The notes beneath the pieces are model-generated. The model had not been told where the DNA came from. It made no database searches and saw only the letters and a program-made list of their open reading frames with translations. The position numbers and the translations under genes were made by a program. 64,000 nucleotides of DNA, taken from the NCBI RefSeq assembly GCF_900155885.1, contig NZ_FTMB01000001.1, positions 1,550,001 through 1,614,000 on the forward strand. The letters are read 5' to 3'. Position 1 is the first letter of the stretch, and each line of letters starts with the position of its first letter. This DNA comes from Rhizobium sp. RU20A. Lineage in GTDB: Bacteria > Pseudomonadota > Alphaproteobacteria > Rhizobiales > Rhizobiaceae. This document shows, piece after piece, positions 53,690-64,000 of the stretch.

Positions 53690-54553
53690 ATGGCCGAGAC
53701 GAGCGCGCCGCCGAAGGCCGGCAACGGCGCACCGAGCATCCTCATCACCGGCTGCTCCACCGGCATTGGCGCCTACTGCGCCCGGGCGCTGAAGGCCGAA
53801 GGATGGCAGGTTTTCGCGACCGTGCGCCGCGAGGAAGATCGCGCCGGCCTTGAGGCCGACGGCATCGAAACCCATATCATGGACTACACGCAGCACGACA
53901 CGATCGCCGCGTTGGTTAAGGCCGTGCTTGAAAAGACCGGTGGGCGGCTCGACGCACTCTTCAACAACGGTGCCTATGGCCAGGCTGGCGCCGTCGAAGA
54001 CCTGCCGACAGAGGCACTGCGGCTGCAGCTCGAGACCAACGTCATCGGCTGGCACGACCTGACACGGCGTATCATCCCCGTCATGCGCCGGCAGGGACAC
54101 GGCCGCATCGTACAATGCTCATCCATCCTCGGCATCGTGCCGTATAGGTGGAGAGGCGCCTACAACGCCTCGAAATTCGCCCTTGAAGGACTGACATTGA
54201 CCATGCGCATGGAGCTTGCCGGCACCGGCATCGAGGTGAGCCTCATCGAGCCCGGACCGATCGAGTCCCGCTTCATGGCCAATGCGCTTGTCCATATCGA
54301 GCGGCACATCGACATCAAGGGCTCGGTGCACGCCGCCGAATACGACCGCCAGCTTCGCAGGCTGAAGGGCACAAGCGGCCCCGCGACGGGCAAGCTCGGG
54401 CCGGAAGCGGTGCATGCGGTGCTGAAGAAGGCGCTGACGGCACCCCGCCCGAAGGCACACTACATCGTCACGACGCCCGCACGCCAGGGCGCCCTCCTGA
54501 AGAAGCTGCTGCCGGCAGACCTCTTCTATCGCTTCATCGGCCGGCTCGGCTGA
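53690..54553 (+). CDS. Short-chain dehydrogenase/reductase
   Basis: A 287-residue SDR. Cofactor loop LITGCSTGIGAYCARALKAEGW, NNGAYGQ, catalytic serine in VQCSSILG and YNASKFALEGL. This subgroup (SDR with long C-terminus ending in FYRFIGRLG) usually acts on lipids or sterols. Start 53690 is chosen; earlier frame is not coding. It lies 20 bases before the HIG1-like gene. Confidence 0.9.
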   Translation: MAETSAPPKAGNGAPSILITGCSTGIGAYCARALKAEGWQVFATVRREEDRAGLEADGIETHIMDYTQHDTIAALVKAVLEKTGGRLDALFNNGAYGQAGAVEDLPTEALRLQLETNVIGWHDLTRRIIPVMRRQGHGRIVQCSSILGIVPYRWRGAYNASKFALEGLTLTMRMELAGTGIEVSLIEPGPIESRFMANALVHIERHIDIKGSVHAAEYDRQLRRLKGTSGPATGKLGPEAVHAVLKKALTAPRPKAHYIVTTPARQGALLKKLLPADLFYRFIGRLG

Positions 54554-54573
54554 TCGTCTGAAAGGGAAGTCCC

Positions 54574-54777
54574 ATGTCCAGTTTTCTCACAGGCCTCACG
54601 CTGCTCGTCATGGGCCTCGTGGTCATCGTGCTCGTGCGCGGCCTCGTCAACATGGCCAAGGGCGGCAGCGGCAACACCTCGAACAAGCTGATGCAGGCCC
54701 GCGTCGCCCTTCAGGCCCTCGCCATCGTGCTCATCATGCTGGTCCTGTGGATCACCGGCGGCGGACGCCCGGCATAA
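54574..54777 (+). CDS. HIG1-domain small membrane protein
   Basis: A 67-residue protein with two helices (LTGLTLLVMGLVVIVLVRGLVNM and ARVALQALAIVLIMLVLWITGG). The QARVALQ-loop and general pattern match the twin-helix HIG1 (hypoxia-induced) family, linked in alphaproteobacteria to cytochrome oxidase assembly. First of a likely operon with the adenosyltransferase and rhomboid genes. Confidence 0.88.
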   Translation: MSSFLTGLTLLVMGLVVIVLVRGLVNMAKGGSGNTSNKLMQARVALQALAIVLIMLVLWITGGGRPA

Positions 54778-54816
54778 TCGCCGGCATAATCGAGAGACAT
54801 CAGGAACGACACAGGC

Positions 54817-55389
54817 ATGGTCAAGCTCAACAAGATCTACACCCGCACCGGCGATGACGGCACCACAGGCCTCGTTTCCGGGCCGCGCCGGCGCAAGGAC
54901 GACCTGCGCATCGAGGCCTACGGCACCGTCGACGAACTGAACAGCGTCATCGGCATGGCCCGGCTGTCGACGGCAGATCATCCCGAGATCGAGGCGATGC
55001 TGTCGGCGATCCAGAACGACCTCTTCGATCTCGGCGCCGACCTCGCGACCCCCGACACGGATGAACCGCCGGCCTGGGAACCGCTGCGCATCGTCCAGCC
55101 GCAGGTGGACCGCCTCGAGGCGGAGATCGACCGGCTCAACGCCGAGTTGGAACCGCTCACCTCCTTCGTCCTGCCGGCCGGCAACCCGCTCTCGACCGCG
55201 CTGCATCTGGCCCGCACCATCGCGCGGCGCGCCGAGCGGCACATGGTGGCGCTCGCCGCGCACGAAACGGTGGGCGCACCCGCCATTGCCTATGTCAACC
55301 GCCTCTCCGACCTGCTCTTCGTCGCCGCCCGCACCGCCAATGACCGGGGGCGCACCGACGTGCTATGGGTGCCCGGCAAGAACCGCTGA
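54817..55389 (+). CDS. Cob(I)alamin adenosyltransferase, PduO type
   Basis: A 190-residue trimeric enzyme. KIYTRTGDDGTTGLVSGPRR is the ATP-binding N-terminus; RIEAYGTVDELNSVIGMA and TIARRAERHMVALAAHE are conserved. Makes adenosylcobalamin. 39 bases after the HIG1-like gene. Confidence 0.95.
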   Translation: MVKLNKIYTRTGDDGTTGLVSGPRRRKDDLRIEAYGTVDELNSVIGMARLSTADHPEIEAMLSAIQNDLFDLGADLATPDTDEPPAWEPLRIVQPQVDRLEAEIDRLNAELEPLTSFVLPAGNPLSTALHLARTIARRAERHMVALAAHETVGAPAIAYVNRLSDLLFVAARTANDRGRTDVLWVPGKNR

Positions 55390-55429
55390 GCAACCGCATG
55401 GAGGCGGAGCAGACGGGCCCGGAGGACGG

Positions 55430-56218
55430 ATGTTCATACCCCTGCACGATGCCAACGATCTGAAGCATATCGACCGGCAATATGTGACGATCATCCTGAT
55501 CGTCATCAACGTGCTGATCTGGCTGGTGACGGGGCCGATGGCGAGCGATCAGACCGCGGAAGCCGCCGTTCTCGGCCTTGGCTACATCCCTGCCGTGGCC
55601 TTCCAGTATGCCGACCTCGACCCCGCCTTCGTTCTCGTGCCGGAACAGGCAACCTACCTGACCTACGCCTTCCTGCACGGCGATTTCTGGCATCTGGCCG
55701 GCAACATGCTGTTCCTCTGGGTCTTCGGCGACAATATCGAGGATGCGTTGGGGCATCTGCGCTTCCTCGTCTTCTACCTCGCCTGCGCCGCCGCCGGCGC
55801 CCTTGCCCATGGCCTTGTGAACACGGGATCGGAAGCGCCGCTGATCGGTGCGTCCGGCGCCGTCTCCGGCGTCGTTGCCGCCTATCTGATGCTGCATCCC
55901 AGGGTGCGCGTCTGGGTGCTGGTGCTGATGCGCATTCCGCTGCCGCTGCCGGCCGCCATTCCGCTGGTGCTCTGGGTGGGCCAGCAATTCCTCATGCTGG
56001 CGGTCGACACGGAAGGCACGACCTCCTGGGGCGCCCATGTCGGCGGTATCCTCGCCGGCCTCGTGCTGGTGGTCTTTTTGCGACGTCCGGGCGTACCGCT
56101 CTTTGATCGCACGCTGGTCACCCCGCGCGCCGTGCATCCCCGCTCCGTCCCCGTGGTCAGCGCGACGGCCCCGCAGCCCGGCGCGGACGGTCCCGGCCCC
56201 TGGGGCAAGCCCCGCTGA
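55430..56218 (+). CDS. Rhomboid family intramembrane protease
   Basis: A 262-residue membrane protein. Catalytic Ser in GASG (S142, PLIGASGAVSGVVAAY) and His in SWGAHVGGILAG (H203), plus WHLAGNM in the third segment. N-terminal half has an extra loop. The C-terminal tail is proline-rich. Start 55430 has GGAGG six bases upstream. Confidence 0.93.
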   Translation: MFIPLHDANDLKHIDRQYVTIILIVINVLIWLVTGPMASDQTAEAAVLGLGYIPAVAFQYADLDPAFVLVPEQATYLTYAFLHGDFWHLAGNMLFLWVFGDNIEDALGHLRFLVFYLACAAAGALAHGLVNTGSEAPLIGASGAVSGVVAAYLMLHPRVRVWVLVLMRIPLPLPAAIPLVLWVGQQFLMLAVDTEGTTSWGAHVGGILAGLVLVVFLRRPGVPLFDRTLVTPRAVHPRSVPVVSATAPQPGADGPGPWGKPR

Positions 56219-56347
56219 GCACCTGGACCGCGCGAAACCGCGGCAAACGCTGGCTTCGACGAACCGTGCAGCGGCAGTGCACCGAAGACGATCCGCCGTA
56301 CACTTCCCGTCACCGGCATGTCGCCCGGCCCCTTGATCCCGTCAATA

Positions 56348-56363
56348 TTTACGTGTACGTAAA
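56348..56363. promoter_or_regulatory. Perfect operator dyad upstream of etfBA
   Basis: TTTACGT-GT-ACGTAAA, a 16-base perfect palindrome 148 bases before etfB. The style is that of TetR-family repressor sites used for fatty-acid or branched-chain degradation genes in proteobacteria; no regulator is encoded next to it. Confidence 0.6.
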
Positions 56364-56510
56364 CGTCGCTCAATTCTGTGGGAGGAAGCCGCAGGGCCAC
56401 GGGCAAAGATTGAATTTGGACAAAAATCGCGTATCGATGTCGCCAATCGACAATCGGCCAAACGGCCGAAGATGCATTTTGCGCGCAACGTGTTCTCAGG
56501 AAGGGTTCCC

Positions 56511-57263
56511 ATGAAAATCCTCGTCACAGTCAAGCGAGTGGTGGACTACAACGTCAAGATCCGCGTCAAGCCGGATGGCTCGGGCGTTGAGCTTGCCAAC
56601 GTCAAGATGTCGATGAACCCCTTCGACGAAATCTCCGTCGAGGAGGCGCTGCGCCTCAAGGAAGCCGGCAAGGCGAGCGAAGTGGTTGTCGTCTCGATCG
56701 GTCCGGCCAAGGCCGAGGAAACGTTGCGCACCGCGCTCGCCATGGGCGCCGACCGCGCCATCCTCGTTGAAACCGAAGATGCCGTCGAGCCGCTCGCCGT
56801 CGCCAAGATCGTCAAGGGCGTCGTCGAAGCCGAACAACCCGGCCTCGTCATCGTCGGCAAGCAGGCGATCGACGACGATTCGAACCAGACCGGCCAGATG
56901 CTCGCCGCCCTGCTCGGCTGGGCCCAGGGCACCTTCGCCTCCAAGGTCGAGATCGTCGATGAGAGCAAGGCCAATGTGACGCGCGAAGTCGATGGCGGTC
57001 TGCAGACCATCGAAGTCAAGCTTCCGGCGATCGTGACGACGGACCTTCGCCTTAACGAGCCGCGCTATGCCTCGCTGCCGAACATCATGAAGGCCAAGAA
57101 GAAGCCGCTCGACAAGAAGAGCCCGGCCGACTTCGGCGTCGATACCGCCCCGCGCCTCAAGGTCCTCAAGACCGAGGAACCGGCAGGCCGCAAGGCCGGC
57201 ATCAAGGTGAAGACCGTTGCCGAGCTGGTCGAAAAGCTCAAGACCGAAGCCGGCGTACTCTGA
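56511..57263 (+). CDS. etfB: Electron transfer flavoprotein beta subunit
   Basis: A 250-residue subunit: [26 protein letters not shown], the ADP-binding [15 protein letters not shown], and [23 protein letters not shown] signature. Takes electrons from acyl-CoA and sarcosine/dimethylglycine dehydrogenases and passes them to ETF-ubiquinone oxidoreductase. Start 56511 has AGGAAGG upstream; the ATG 13 codons earlier is not conserved. A TetR-type dyad sits upstream. Confidence 0.96.
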   Translation: MKILVTVKRVVDYNVKIRVKPDGSGVELANVKMSMNPFDEISVEEALRLKEAGKASEVVVVSIGPAKAEETLRTALAMGADRAILVETEDAVEPLAVAKIVKGVVEAEQPGLVIVGKQAIDDDSNQTGQMLAALLGWAQGTFASKVEIVDESKANVTREVDGGLQTIEVKLPAIVTTDLRLNEPRYASLPNIMKAKKKPLDKKSPADFGVDTAPRLKVLKTEEPAGRKAGIKVKTVAELVEKLKTEAGVL

Positions 57264-57290
57264 TCAGCCAGACAAAGGGAGACTAAGACC

Positions 57291-58220
57291 ATGGCCATTC
57301 TTCTTCTGGCTGACCACGACAACAAGACGCTTTCCGACCAGACCGCCAAGACGCTGACGGCTGCCACCCAGATCGGCGGCGATGTCCACGTCCTCGTCGC
57401 CGGTGCCGGCGCCTCCGCCGTTGCCGAGGAGGCTGCCAAGCTCTCGGGCGTGTCGAAGGTGCTCGTCGCCGATGACGCGGCGCTCGGCCACAGCCTTGCC
57501 GAACCGCTCGCCGCCCTGATCGTCTCGCTCGCCGGCTCCTACGACGTCATCCTCGCCGCCGCGACCTCGGTCGGCAAGAACGTCATGCCGCGTGTTGCCG
57601 CCCTGCTCGACGTCGCGCAGGTCTCCGAGATCATCGAAGTCGTCTCGGCCGATACGTTCAAGCGCCCGATCTATGCCGGCAACGCCATCCAGACGGTGCA
57701 GTCGAGCGAGGCCAAGAAGGTCATCACCGTGCGCACGGCCTCCTTCGCCGCCGCCGCGGCCGGTGGCTCGGCTGCCGTCGAGACCATCTCGGCTGCCGCG
57801 AACCCGGGCGTTTCCGCCCATGTGGCCGACGCCCTCTCCTCCTCGGACCGTCCGGAACTGACCTCGGCGAAGATCATCGTCTCCGGTGGCCGCGCCCTTG
57901 GCTCGTCCGACAAGTTCAAGGAAGTCATCCTGCCCGTCGCCGACAAGCTCGGCGCTGCCGTCGGTGCCTCGCGCGCCGCGGTCGATGCCGGCTACGCGCC
58001 GAACGACTGGCAGGTCGGCCAGACCGGCAAGGTCGTGGCACCGCAGCTCTACATCGCCTGCGGCATTTCCGGTGCCATCCAGCACCTCGCCGGCATGAAG
58101 GATTCGAAGGTCATCGTCGCCATCAACAAGGACGAGGAAGCCCCGATCTTCCAGGTCGCCGACTACGGCCTCGTCGGCGACATCTTCGATGTCCTGCCGG
58201 AACTCGAAAAAGCGCTCTGA
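57291..58220 (+). CDS. etfA: Electron transfer flavoprotein alpha subunit
   Basis: A 309-residue FAD-holding subunit: [21 protein letters not shown] start, and the C-terminal FAD domain with [59 protein letters not shown]. Twenty-seven bases after etfB. Ends at a strong terminator. Confidence 0.96.
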   Translation: MAILLLADHDNKTLSDQTAKTLTAATQIGGDVHVLVAGAGASAVAEEAAKLSGVSKVLVADDAALGHSLAEPLAALIVSLAGSYDVILAAATSVGKNVMPRVAALLDVAQVSEIIEVVSADTFKRPIYAGNAIQTVQSSEAKKVITVRTASFAAAAAGGSAAVETISAAANPGVSAHVADALSSSDRPELTSAKIIVSGGRALGSSDKFKEVILPVADKLGAAVGASRAAVDAGYAPNDWQVGQTGKVVAPQLYIACGISGAIQHLAGMKDSKVIVAINKDEEAPIFQVADYGLVGDIFDVLPELEKAL

Positions 58221-58280
58221 GACGAATGGCCGCAGGGGCGAATCCGCTGGAAAAACATCCCCCATCGCTTTAACAATCAG

Positions 58281-58314
58281 ACCGGGCCGTTCCCCAAGGA
58301 CGGCCCGGTTTTTC
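58281..58314 (+). terminator. Rho-independent terminator of etfBA
   Basis: ACCGGGCCGT and ACGGCCCGGT, perfect 10-bp arms, 9-base loop, then TTTTC. Confidence 0.9.
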
Positions 58315-58361
58315 GTTTCGGATGCCGGAGCGCCCGGCCGATCACAATGGAAGCGGGATCG

Positions 58362-59234
58362 ATGATCAAGAACGTCGGAATTATCGGTGCAGGCCAGATG
58401 GGATGCGGCATCGCCCACGTCTCGGCCTCAGCCGGCTACAACGTCCACATCTACGATATCTCCGCCGAGCGGATAGAGGCCGGCCTCGCCACGATCAACG
58501 GCCAGCTCGCCCGCCAGGTCTCGTCCGGCAAGATGACCGACGAGGACCGCAAGCGCGCCCTGTCCCACATCAAGGGCTCCGCAGACGCCCATGACCTCTC
58601 CTCCATGGACCTCGTCATCGAGGCCGCCACGGAAGACGAGCAGGTCAAGCGCAAGATCTACGGCCAGATCTGCCCGGTGCTGAAGCCGGAGGCGCTTCTG
58701 GCAACCAACACGTCCTCGCTCTCCATCACCCGCCTTGCCTCCGCCACCGACCGCCCGGAACGCTTCATGGGCATCCATTTCATGAACCCCGTGCCGGTCA
58801 TGAAGCTCGTGGAACTCGTGCGCGGCATCGCCACCGAGGAATCGACCTTCGCGACCGCCCGCGCCTTCGTCTCCTCGCTCGACAAGACCATCACGGTCGC
58901 CGAAGACTTCCCCGCCTTCATCGTCAACCGCATCCTGCTGCCGATGATCAACGAGGCGATCTACACGCTCTATGAAGGCGTCGGCTCGGTCGAAGCCATC
59001 GACACCGCCATGAAACTCGGCGCAAACCACCCGATGGGCCCGCTGCAACTCGCCGACTTCATCGGCCTCGACACCTGCCTCTCCATCATGCAGGTCCTGC
59101 ACGACGGCCTCGCCGATTCCAAGTACCGCCCCTGTCCGCTGCTGGTGAAATATGTCGAAGCCGGCTGGCTCGGCCGCAAATCCGGCCGCGGCTTCTATGA
59201 CTATCGCGGGGATGTGCCGATTCCGACGCGGTGA
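58362..59234 (+). CDS. 3-hydroxybutyryl-CoA dehydrogenase
   Basis: A 290-residue NAD-dependent enzyme. [19 protein letters not shown] is the Rossmann motif; [10 protein letters not shown] and [13 protein letters not shown] the catalytic histidine region. Start 58362 (MIKNVG) has GGAAGCGGG upstream; the ATG five codons earlier is the alternative. Linked to butanoate/PHB metabolism; its neighbour etfBA could accept electrons from the same route. Confidence 0.94.
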   Translation: MIKNVGIIGAGQMGCGIAHVSASAGYNVHIYDISAERIEAGLATINGQLARQVSSGKMTDEDRKRALSHIKGSADAHDLSSMDLVIEAATEDEQVKRKIYGQICPVLKPEALLATNTSSLSITRLASATDRPERFMGIHFMNPVPVMKLVELVRGIATEESTFATARAFVSSLDKTITVAEDFPAFIVNRILLPMINEAIYTLYEGVGSVEAIDTAMKLGANHPMGPLQLADFIGLDTCLSIMQVLHDGLADSKYRPCPLLVKYVEAGWLGRKSGRGFYDYRGDVPIPTR

Positions 59235-59276
59235 TCGTGGCGGCACCCACGCGGTCGTCGGACCGACGAGAGGAAG

Positions 59277-59396
59277 CCCCCTCATCCGCCCTTACGGGCA
59301 CCTTCTCCCCGCCGGGGAGAAGGAGGATTTGCCACCGGCATCGCCACAACGGCCTTCTCCCTTCGGGGAGAAGGTGGCGGCAGCCGGATGAGGGGG
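59277..59396. repeat. Second RIME-like inverted repeat pair
   Basis: 59277-59323 and 59353-59396 are imperfect reverse complements of the same CCCCCTCATCCG...CCTTCTCCCC family as the element at 30027-30190, with a 29-base centre. They sit between the convergent dehydrogenase and TlpA-like genes. Confidence 0.8.
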
Positions 59397-59425
59397 CCAC
59401 GCCCCCTCCATTCAACCGCCCTCAA

Positions 59426-60076
59426 TCAGCTTCCCACCGCCGCTTTCACCAGCGCCTTGGCATCCTCGCTGTCCCACACCGCCGGGCCGTTCATGGCGCC
59501 GACGAGGCAGCCCTTGCCGTCGATGAGGAGGGTCGCCGGCAGGCCGAAGGCGAGGCCTTCTTTTTTCAGGACGTTGAAGACGCCCATGCTGGCGTCGCGG
59601 TAAAGGCCGAGCGCATCGACGCCGGTCTCCGTCAGGAAGGTCTTCGGCTTCTCGTCGTCGCCGACATCGATGTTGATGGCGAGAACCTGGAAACGGTCGG
59701 AGCCCTCAGCCTTTTCCAGATTGTTCAGCGCCGGCATTTCTTCGCGGCAGGGCACGCACCAGGTAGCCCAGAGATTGACCAGCAAGGTCTTGCCGGAGAA
59801 GTCGGCAAGCGTCATGTCCTTGCCCGTGGCGTCCTTGAAGGTCATGGGCGGCAGGGCGTGCGGCGTATCGACGGCGGTCATGGCCGCAACCTGTCCCTTG
59901 AGGAAGGGCTTGATCGCCGCGAGCGTGCCGCTGGCCGCTGCGCAATCGCCCTGAACGGCGGCCGTTTCGGTCCCGGCGCCATTGCCAGCACCCGTTTCCC
60001 TGACGTATACGGCAGCCGCACCGGCCACGATGCCCGCAAGGGCGGCGAGCGCAAGATAGCGCATGGGCGGCAGCAT
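59426..60076 (-). CDS. TlpA-like thiol:disulfide interchange protein
   Basis: A 216-residue membrane-anchored thioredoxin. One N-terminal helix ([19 protein letters not shown]), then a thioredoxin fold with active site WCVPC (C107, C110) and cis-proline region [11 protein letters not shown] cysteine outside the active site (C45) is present as in rhizobial TlpA. Reductant for cytochrome oxidase copper-site assembly. Divergent from argH; start 60076 or 60064. Confidence 0.93.
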   Translation of the reverse strand: MLPPMRYLALAALAGIVAGAAAVYVRETGAGNGAGTETAAVQGDCAAASGTLAAIKPFLKGQVAAMTAVDTPHALPPMTFKDATGKDMTLADFSGKTLLVNLWATWCVPCREEMPALNNLEKAEGSDRFQVLAINIDVGDDEKPKTFLTETGVDALGLYRDASMGVFNVLKKEGLAFGLPATLLIDGKGCLVGAMNGPAVWDSEDAKALVKAAVGS

Positions 60077-60154
60077 CGATTTTCTGTCGTTCAAGTCCTG
60101 TTTCTCCAAGGCGGAACCGGGGGCGCGGGCGGCACTTTTGAAGGCGGGTTTCCT

Positions 60155-61558
<1,404 letters not shown>

Positions 61559-61665
61559 GCGCTCCGCCCAAAGCTGGAAACAGGCCCTCTACAAGCGGCG
61601 CCAAACCGGCTATGAGAAACGTCAAATGGCTTCCGCGCGGAAGCATCCGGAAGGACGACGGACAG

Positions 61666-61857
61666 ATGAGAGCATTGAAGATCGGGCGTCTGGCGCTTCT
61701 CGCCGCGGCACTCGCCGTTGCCGCAAGCGGTTGCGGCCGCAAGGGCGACCTCGACCCGCCCGGCACACCCGCGGACCAGATCAACCGGAACGCATCCAAG
61801 GACGACAAGAAGACGGCGCCGGAAGATCGCCCGTTCCTGCTGGATCCGCTGCTCTGA
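61666..61857 (+). CDS. lptM: Small LPS-transport lipoprotein LptM
   Basis: A 63-residue lipoprotein. Lipobox VAASGC gives lipidated Cys; the mature start CGRKGDLDPPGTP is the LptM/YifL motif, seen between argH and lysA in many Rhizobiaceae. It assists LptD maturation in E. coli. The tail is charged and ends RPFLLDPLL. Confidence 0.92.
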   Translation: MRALKIGRLALLAAALAVAASGCGRKGDLDPPGTPADQINRNASKDDKKTAPEDRPFLLDPLL

Positions 61858-61927
61858 TCCCTGGCTGACCGAGACCGCCGGCGCATGAAGCGCCCGTGGG
61901 ACAACGCATTCAACGAGACCTGATCCC

Positions 61928-63196
61928 GTGAACCACTTCGACTATCGCGATGGCATTCTCTACGCCGAGGATGTGGCCGTTTCCGACATTGCCCGGGCCG
62001 TCGGCACGCCCTTTTACTGCTATTCGACGGCAACGCTTGAGCGCCACTACACGGTGTTTGCGAAGGCCTTCGCCGATGTCGATGCCCTCGTCTGCTATGC
62101 GATGAAGGCCAATTCGAACCAGGCCGTGCTGAAGACGCTGGCCGCCCTTGGTGCCGGCGTCGATGTCGTCTCCGAAGGCGAACTGCGCCGCGCCGTTGCG
62201 GCCGGCGTTCCGGCCAACCGCATCATGTTCTCCGGCGTCGGCAAGACGGTGCGCGAGCTGGATTATGCCCTCGAGGTCGGCATCTACTGCTTCAACGTCG
62301 AAAGCGAGCCGGAGCTGGAAGTGCTCAACGCCCGCGCCGTTCGTCTTGGCAAGCGCGCGCCGGTCTCCTTCCGCATCAATCCCGATGTCGATGCCCGCAC
62401 CCATGCCAAGATCTCGACGGGCAAGAAGGAAAACAAGTTCGGCATTTCCTACGACCGTGCCCGCCACGTCTATGCCCATGCCGCCACGCTTCCCGGCATC
62501 GAAGTCACCGGCATCGACATGCATATCGGCAGCCAGATCACCGAGTTGCAGCCCTTCGACGATGCCTTCCGGCTGCTGCGCGAACTGGTGGACCTGCTGC
62601 GCACCGACGGCCACACGATCGAGCACGTCGATATCGGTGGCGGCCTCGGCATTCCCTACAAGGATGACAACAATCCGCCGCCGCTGCCCGATGCCTATGC
62701 GGACATCGTCAAGAACCAGCTGCGCGGCCTCAACTGCCGAATCGTCACCGAACCCGGCCGCCTGATCGTCGGCAATGCCGGTATTCTGGTGACAGAAGTC
62801 ATCTATGTGAAGGATGGCGGCGACAAGACCTTCGTCATCGTCGATGCCGCCATGAACGACCTCATCCGCCCGACGCTCTATGAGGCCTGGCACGAGGTGC
62901 GTCCGGTAAAGATCCAGGCCGCCAGCGCGCCGCGCATCCGCGCCGATGTCGTCGGTCCGGTCTGCGAGACCGGCGATTATCTGGCGCTGGACCGCGAAAT
63001 GGCGACGCCGCGCCCCGGCGACCTGATGGCGATCAGCTCCGCCGGTGCCTATGGCGCCGTTCAGGCCGGCACCTACAACAGCCGCCTTCTCGTGCCGGAG
63101 GTTCTGGTCAAGGGCGACCGCTTCCACGTGATACGCCCGCGCCTCACCTATGACGACCTGATCGGCCTCGACAGCGTTCCGGACTGGCTCGCCTGA
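61928..63196 (+). CDS. lysA: Diaminopimelate decarboxylase
   Basis: A 422-residue alanine-racemase-fold PLP enzyme. PLP lysine K60 in CYAMKANSNQAVLKTLA, HIGSQIT, the glycine-rich phosphate loop GGGLGIPY and the C-terminal substrate region GPVCETGDYLA. Makes lysine from meso-diaminopimelate. Seventy bases after lptM. Confidence 0.97.
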   Translation: MNHFDYRDGILYAEDVAVSDIARAVGTPFYCYSTATLERHYTVFAKAFADVDALVCYAMKANSNQAVLKTLAALGAGVDVVSEGELRRAVAAGVPANRIMFSGVGKTVRELDYALEVGIYCFNVESEPELEVLNARAVRLGKRAPVSFRINPDVDARTHAKISTGKKENKFGISYDRARHVYAHAATLPGIEVTGIDMHIGSQITELQPFDDAFRLLRELVDLLRTDGHTIEHVDIGGGLGIPYKDDNNPPPLPDAYADIVKNQLRGLNCRIVTEPGRLIVGNAGILVTEVIYVKDGGDKTFVIVDAAMNDLIRPTLYEAWHEVRPVKIQAASAPRIRADVVGPVCETGDYLALDREMATPRPGDLMAISSAGAYGAVQAGTYNSRLLVPEVLVKGDRFHVIRPRLTYDDLIGLDSVPDWLA

Positions 63197-63335
63197 AGGC
63201 CTGGCCCTCCCGAAAGGCACCCCCAATCAAGTGCGCCTTTGCGCTTCATTGCGATCACAAGGGCGTCAACGGGCGGTTGTTCAATCCGAGTGCCTCTCCA
63301 CTTCCCTCCGGTCATCAATGATCGAAGGACATGAC

Positions 63336-63605
63336 ATGAACATGCGAAACGCTCTCGTTCCCACGCTTGCGGCCCTGATGGTCTGCGCGCCCCTCACCGC
63401 CGCGCGCGCCGACCGGGATCCCACACCGGACGAACGCGGCAGGATCGAATCGGTGCTCAAAACGGCCGGCTATGTCAGCTGGGGCGACATGGAATGGGAC
63501 GACGACCGCTGGGAGATCGACGATGCCCGCGACGCAGCCGGCAAGAAGTTCGACCTGAAGCTCGACGACGCCCTGACCATCACCCAGACCGAGCCAGACG
63601 ACTGA
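63336..63605 (+). CDS. PepSY-like small exported protein
   Basis: An 89-residue secreted protein: signal MNMRNALVPTLAALMVCAPLTAARA, then ERGRIESVLKTAGYVSWGDMEWDDDRWEIDDARDAAGKKFDLKLD, a PepSY-type half-domain. Start 63336 has GAAGGA about ten bases upstream. Such proteins are thought to inhibit or chaperone periplasmic enzymes. Ends at a hairpin terminator. Confidence 0.82.
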   Translation: MNMRNALVPTLAALMVCAPLTAARADRDPTPDERGRIESVLKTAGYVSWGDMEWDDDRWEIDDARDAAGKKFDLKLDDALTITQTEPDD

Positions 63606-63631
63606 GTCGTCGAGCGCTGATCGCCCCTTGT

Positions 63632-63657
63632 AGCCTCCCGTCGCGAAATGGGAGGCT
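63632..63657 (+). terminator. Terminator hairpin after the PepSY-like gene
   Basis: AGCCTCCC / GGGAGGCT with a 10-base loop, followed by GCTTTCCCTT. Confidence 0.65.
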
Positions 63658-63781
63658 GCTTTCCCTTCACATTTGCGTTCGCGCCCTCGTCTTCGCCACA
63701 AAGACTGGTATCCTCCTCCAATGAGCGGGTGGCTTTGCCGGACCTGTCCACCGCCTGCCCGACCGACGAGGAAAACGCCGG

Positions 63782-64000
63782 ATGACGACTGCCCCGCCGC
63801 CAACCCCTGAAAAGGCCCTGCCGCTGAAGCGCCTGCTGGCCGGCAAGCGACTTGCCGCGCGCGCCGTGCTGCTGGCGGAGGCCGTCGCGCCGAGGCTGCT
63901 GCTACCGATTTCGATTCTCCTCCTCTTTGCCGCGACCGCGTGGTTCGGCCTCTTCCGCCTCGCACCTTTCTGGCTGCATGTCGCCACGCTCAGCCTCTTC
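63782..64000 (+). CDS. TIGR02302/DUF4175 large membrane protein (5' part)
   Basis: Runs off the window after 73 codons. MTTAPPPTPEKALPLKRLL leads into two hydrophobic segments (LLLPISILLLFAATAWFGLF and LAPFWLHVATLSLF). Position downstream of lysA and this N-terminus match the rhizobial TIGR02302 (DUF4175) protein, usually about 850 residues. Function unknown. Confidence 0.75.
   Translation, partial: MTTAPPPTPEKALPLKRLLAGKRLAARAVLLAEAVAPRLLLPISILLLFAATAWFGLFRLAPFWLHVATLSLF

Overview
The window reads as a stretch of chromosome from a GC-rich alphaproteobacterium of the order Hyphomicrobiales, most likely family Rhizobiaceae (Shinella/Ensifer/Rhizobium-like). The evidence is the gene content (liv operon with a small conserved membrane protein, soxBDAG, thiXYMED behind a TPP riboswitch, argH-lptM-lysA followed by a TIGR02302/DUF4175 gene), an alphaproteobacterial EcfG-type stress promoter and a CtrA box, and rhizobial-style palindromic intergenic repeats. 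Genus and species cannot be fixed from sequence reading alone. No CRISPR array, insertion sequence, integrase, prophage block or rRNA operon was found; one tRNA gene is present.

Layout. 1-1.7 kb: the end of a hybrid histidine kinase and its LuxR-type response regulator. 1.8-7.4 kb: livHMGF, a small membrane protein and livK (branched-chain or related amino-acid uptake). 7.6-15.4 kb: one-carbon/methylamine catabolism, with a dimethylglycine-dehydrogenase-like flavoprotein and tetrameric sarcosine oxidase soxBDAG. 15.6-20.7 kb: cysQ, an orphan DUF2793 (phage/GTA-type) protein, a single-domain response regulator, dps under apparent general-stress control, a Crp/Fnr regulator and an SDR enzyme. 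20.8-26.4 kb: a region that looks built for quinone/electrophile detoxification: a natural fusion of a glyoxalase-fold dioxygenase with an alpha/beta hydrolase, an FMN reductase and a second dioxygenase behind two operator-like dyads, plus a PLP enzyme with its Lrp/AsnC regulator.

26.5-34.9 kb: a ureohydrolase (agmatinase/guanidinobutyrase type), a polyamine-type ABC transporter and a nitrilase-family amidase on one strand, with a divergent LysR regulator and an aminotransferase. Together they suggest uptake and breakdown of a guanidino or polyamine compound. 35-37.5 kb: a newly noted 49-residue membrane protein and a PAS/HWE histidine kinase. 37.5-41.9 kb: the thiamine salvage operon thiX-thiY-thiM-thiE-thiD under a TPP riboswitch, with a 31-codon ORF between the riboswitch and thiX and no ATPase gene. 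42-45 kb: copper-responsive copA-cueR with a textbook CueR promoter. 45-48.8 kb: small unknown proteins and a chemoreceptor preceded by an AT-rich patch. 48.8-56.2 kb: tRNA-Leu(CAA), membrane proteins (YqaA, DsbB, BrkB, rhomboid, HIG1), an HNH protein, AlkA-type glycosylase, GluQRS and PduO-type cobalamin adenosyltransferase. 56.3-59.2 kb: etfBA and 3-hydroxybutyryl-CoA dehydrogenase. 59.4-64 kb: TlpA-like thioredoxin, argH, lptM, lysA, a PepSY-like protein and the start of a large membrane protein that runs off the window.

Most of the region is ordinary housekeeping and catabolic chromosome. The parts most worth a second look are the dioxygenase-hydrolase fusion and its neighbours, the riboswitch/31-codon ORF/thiX arrangement with a missing ATPase, the EcfG and CtrA signals between a response regulator and dps, and several short genes and palindromes that simple gene callers would miss.
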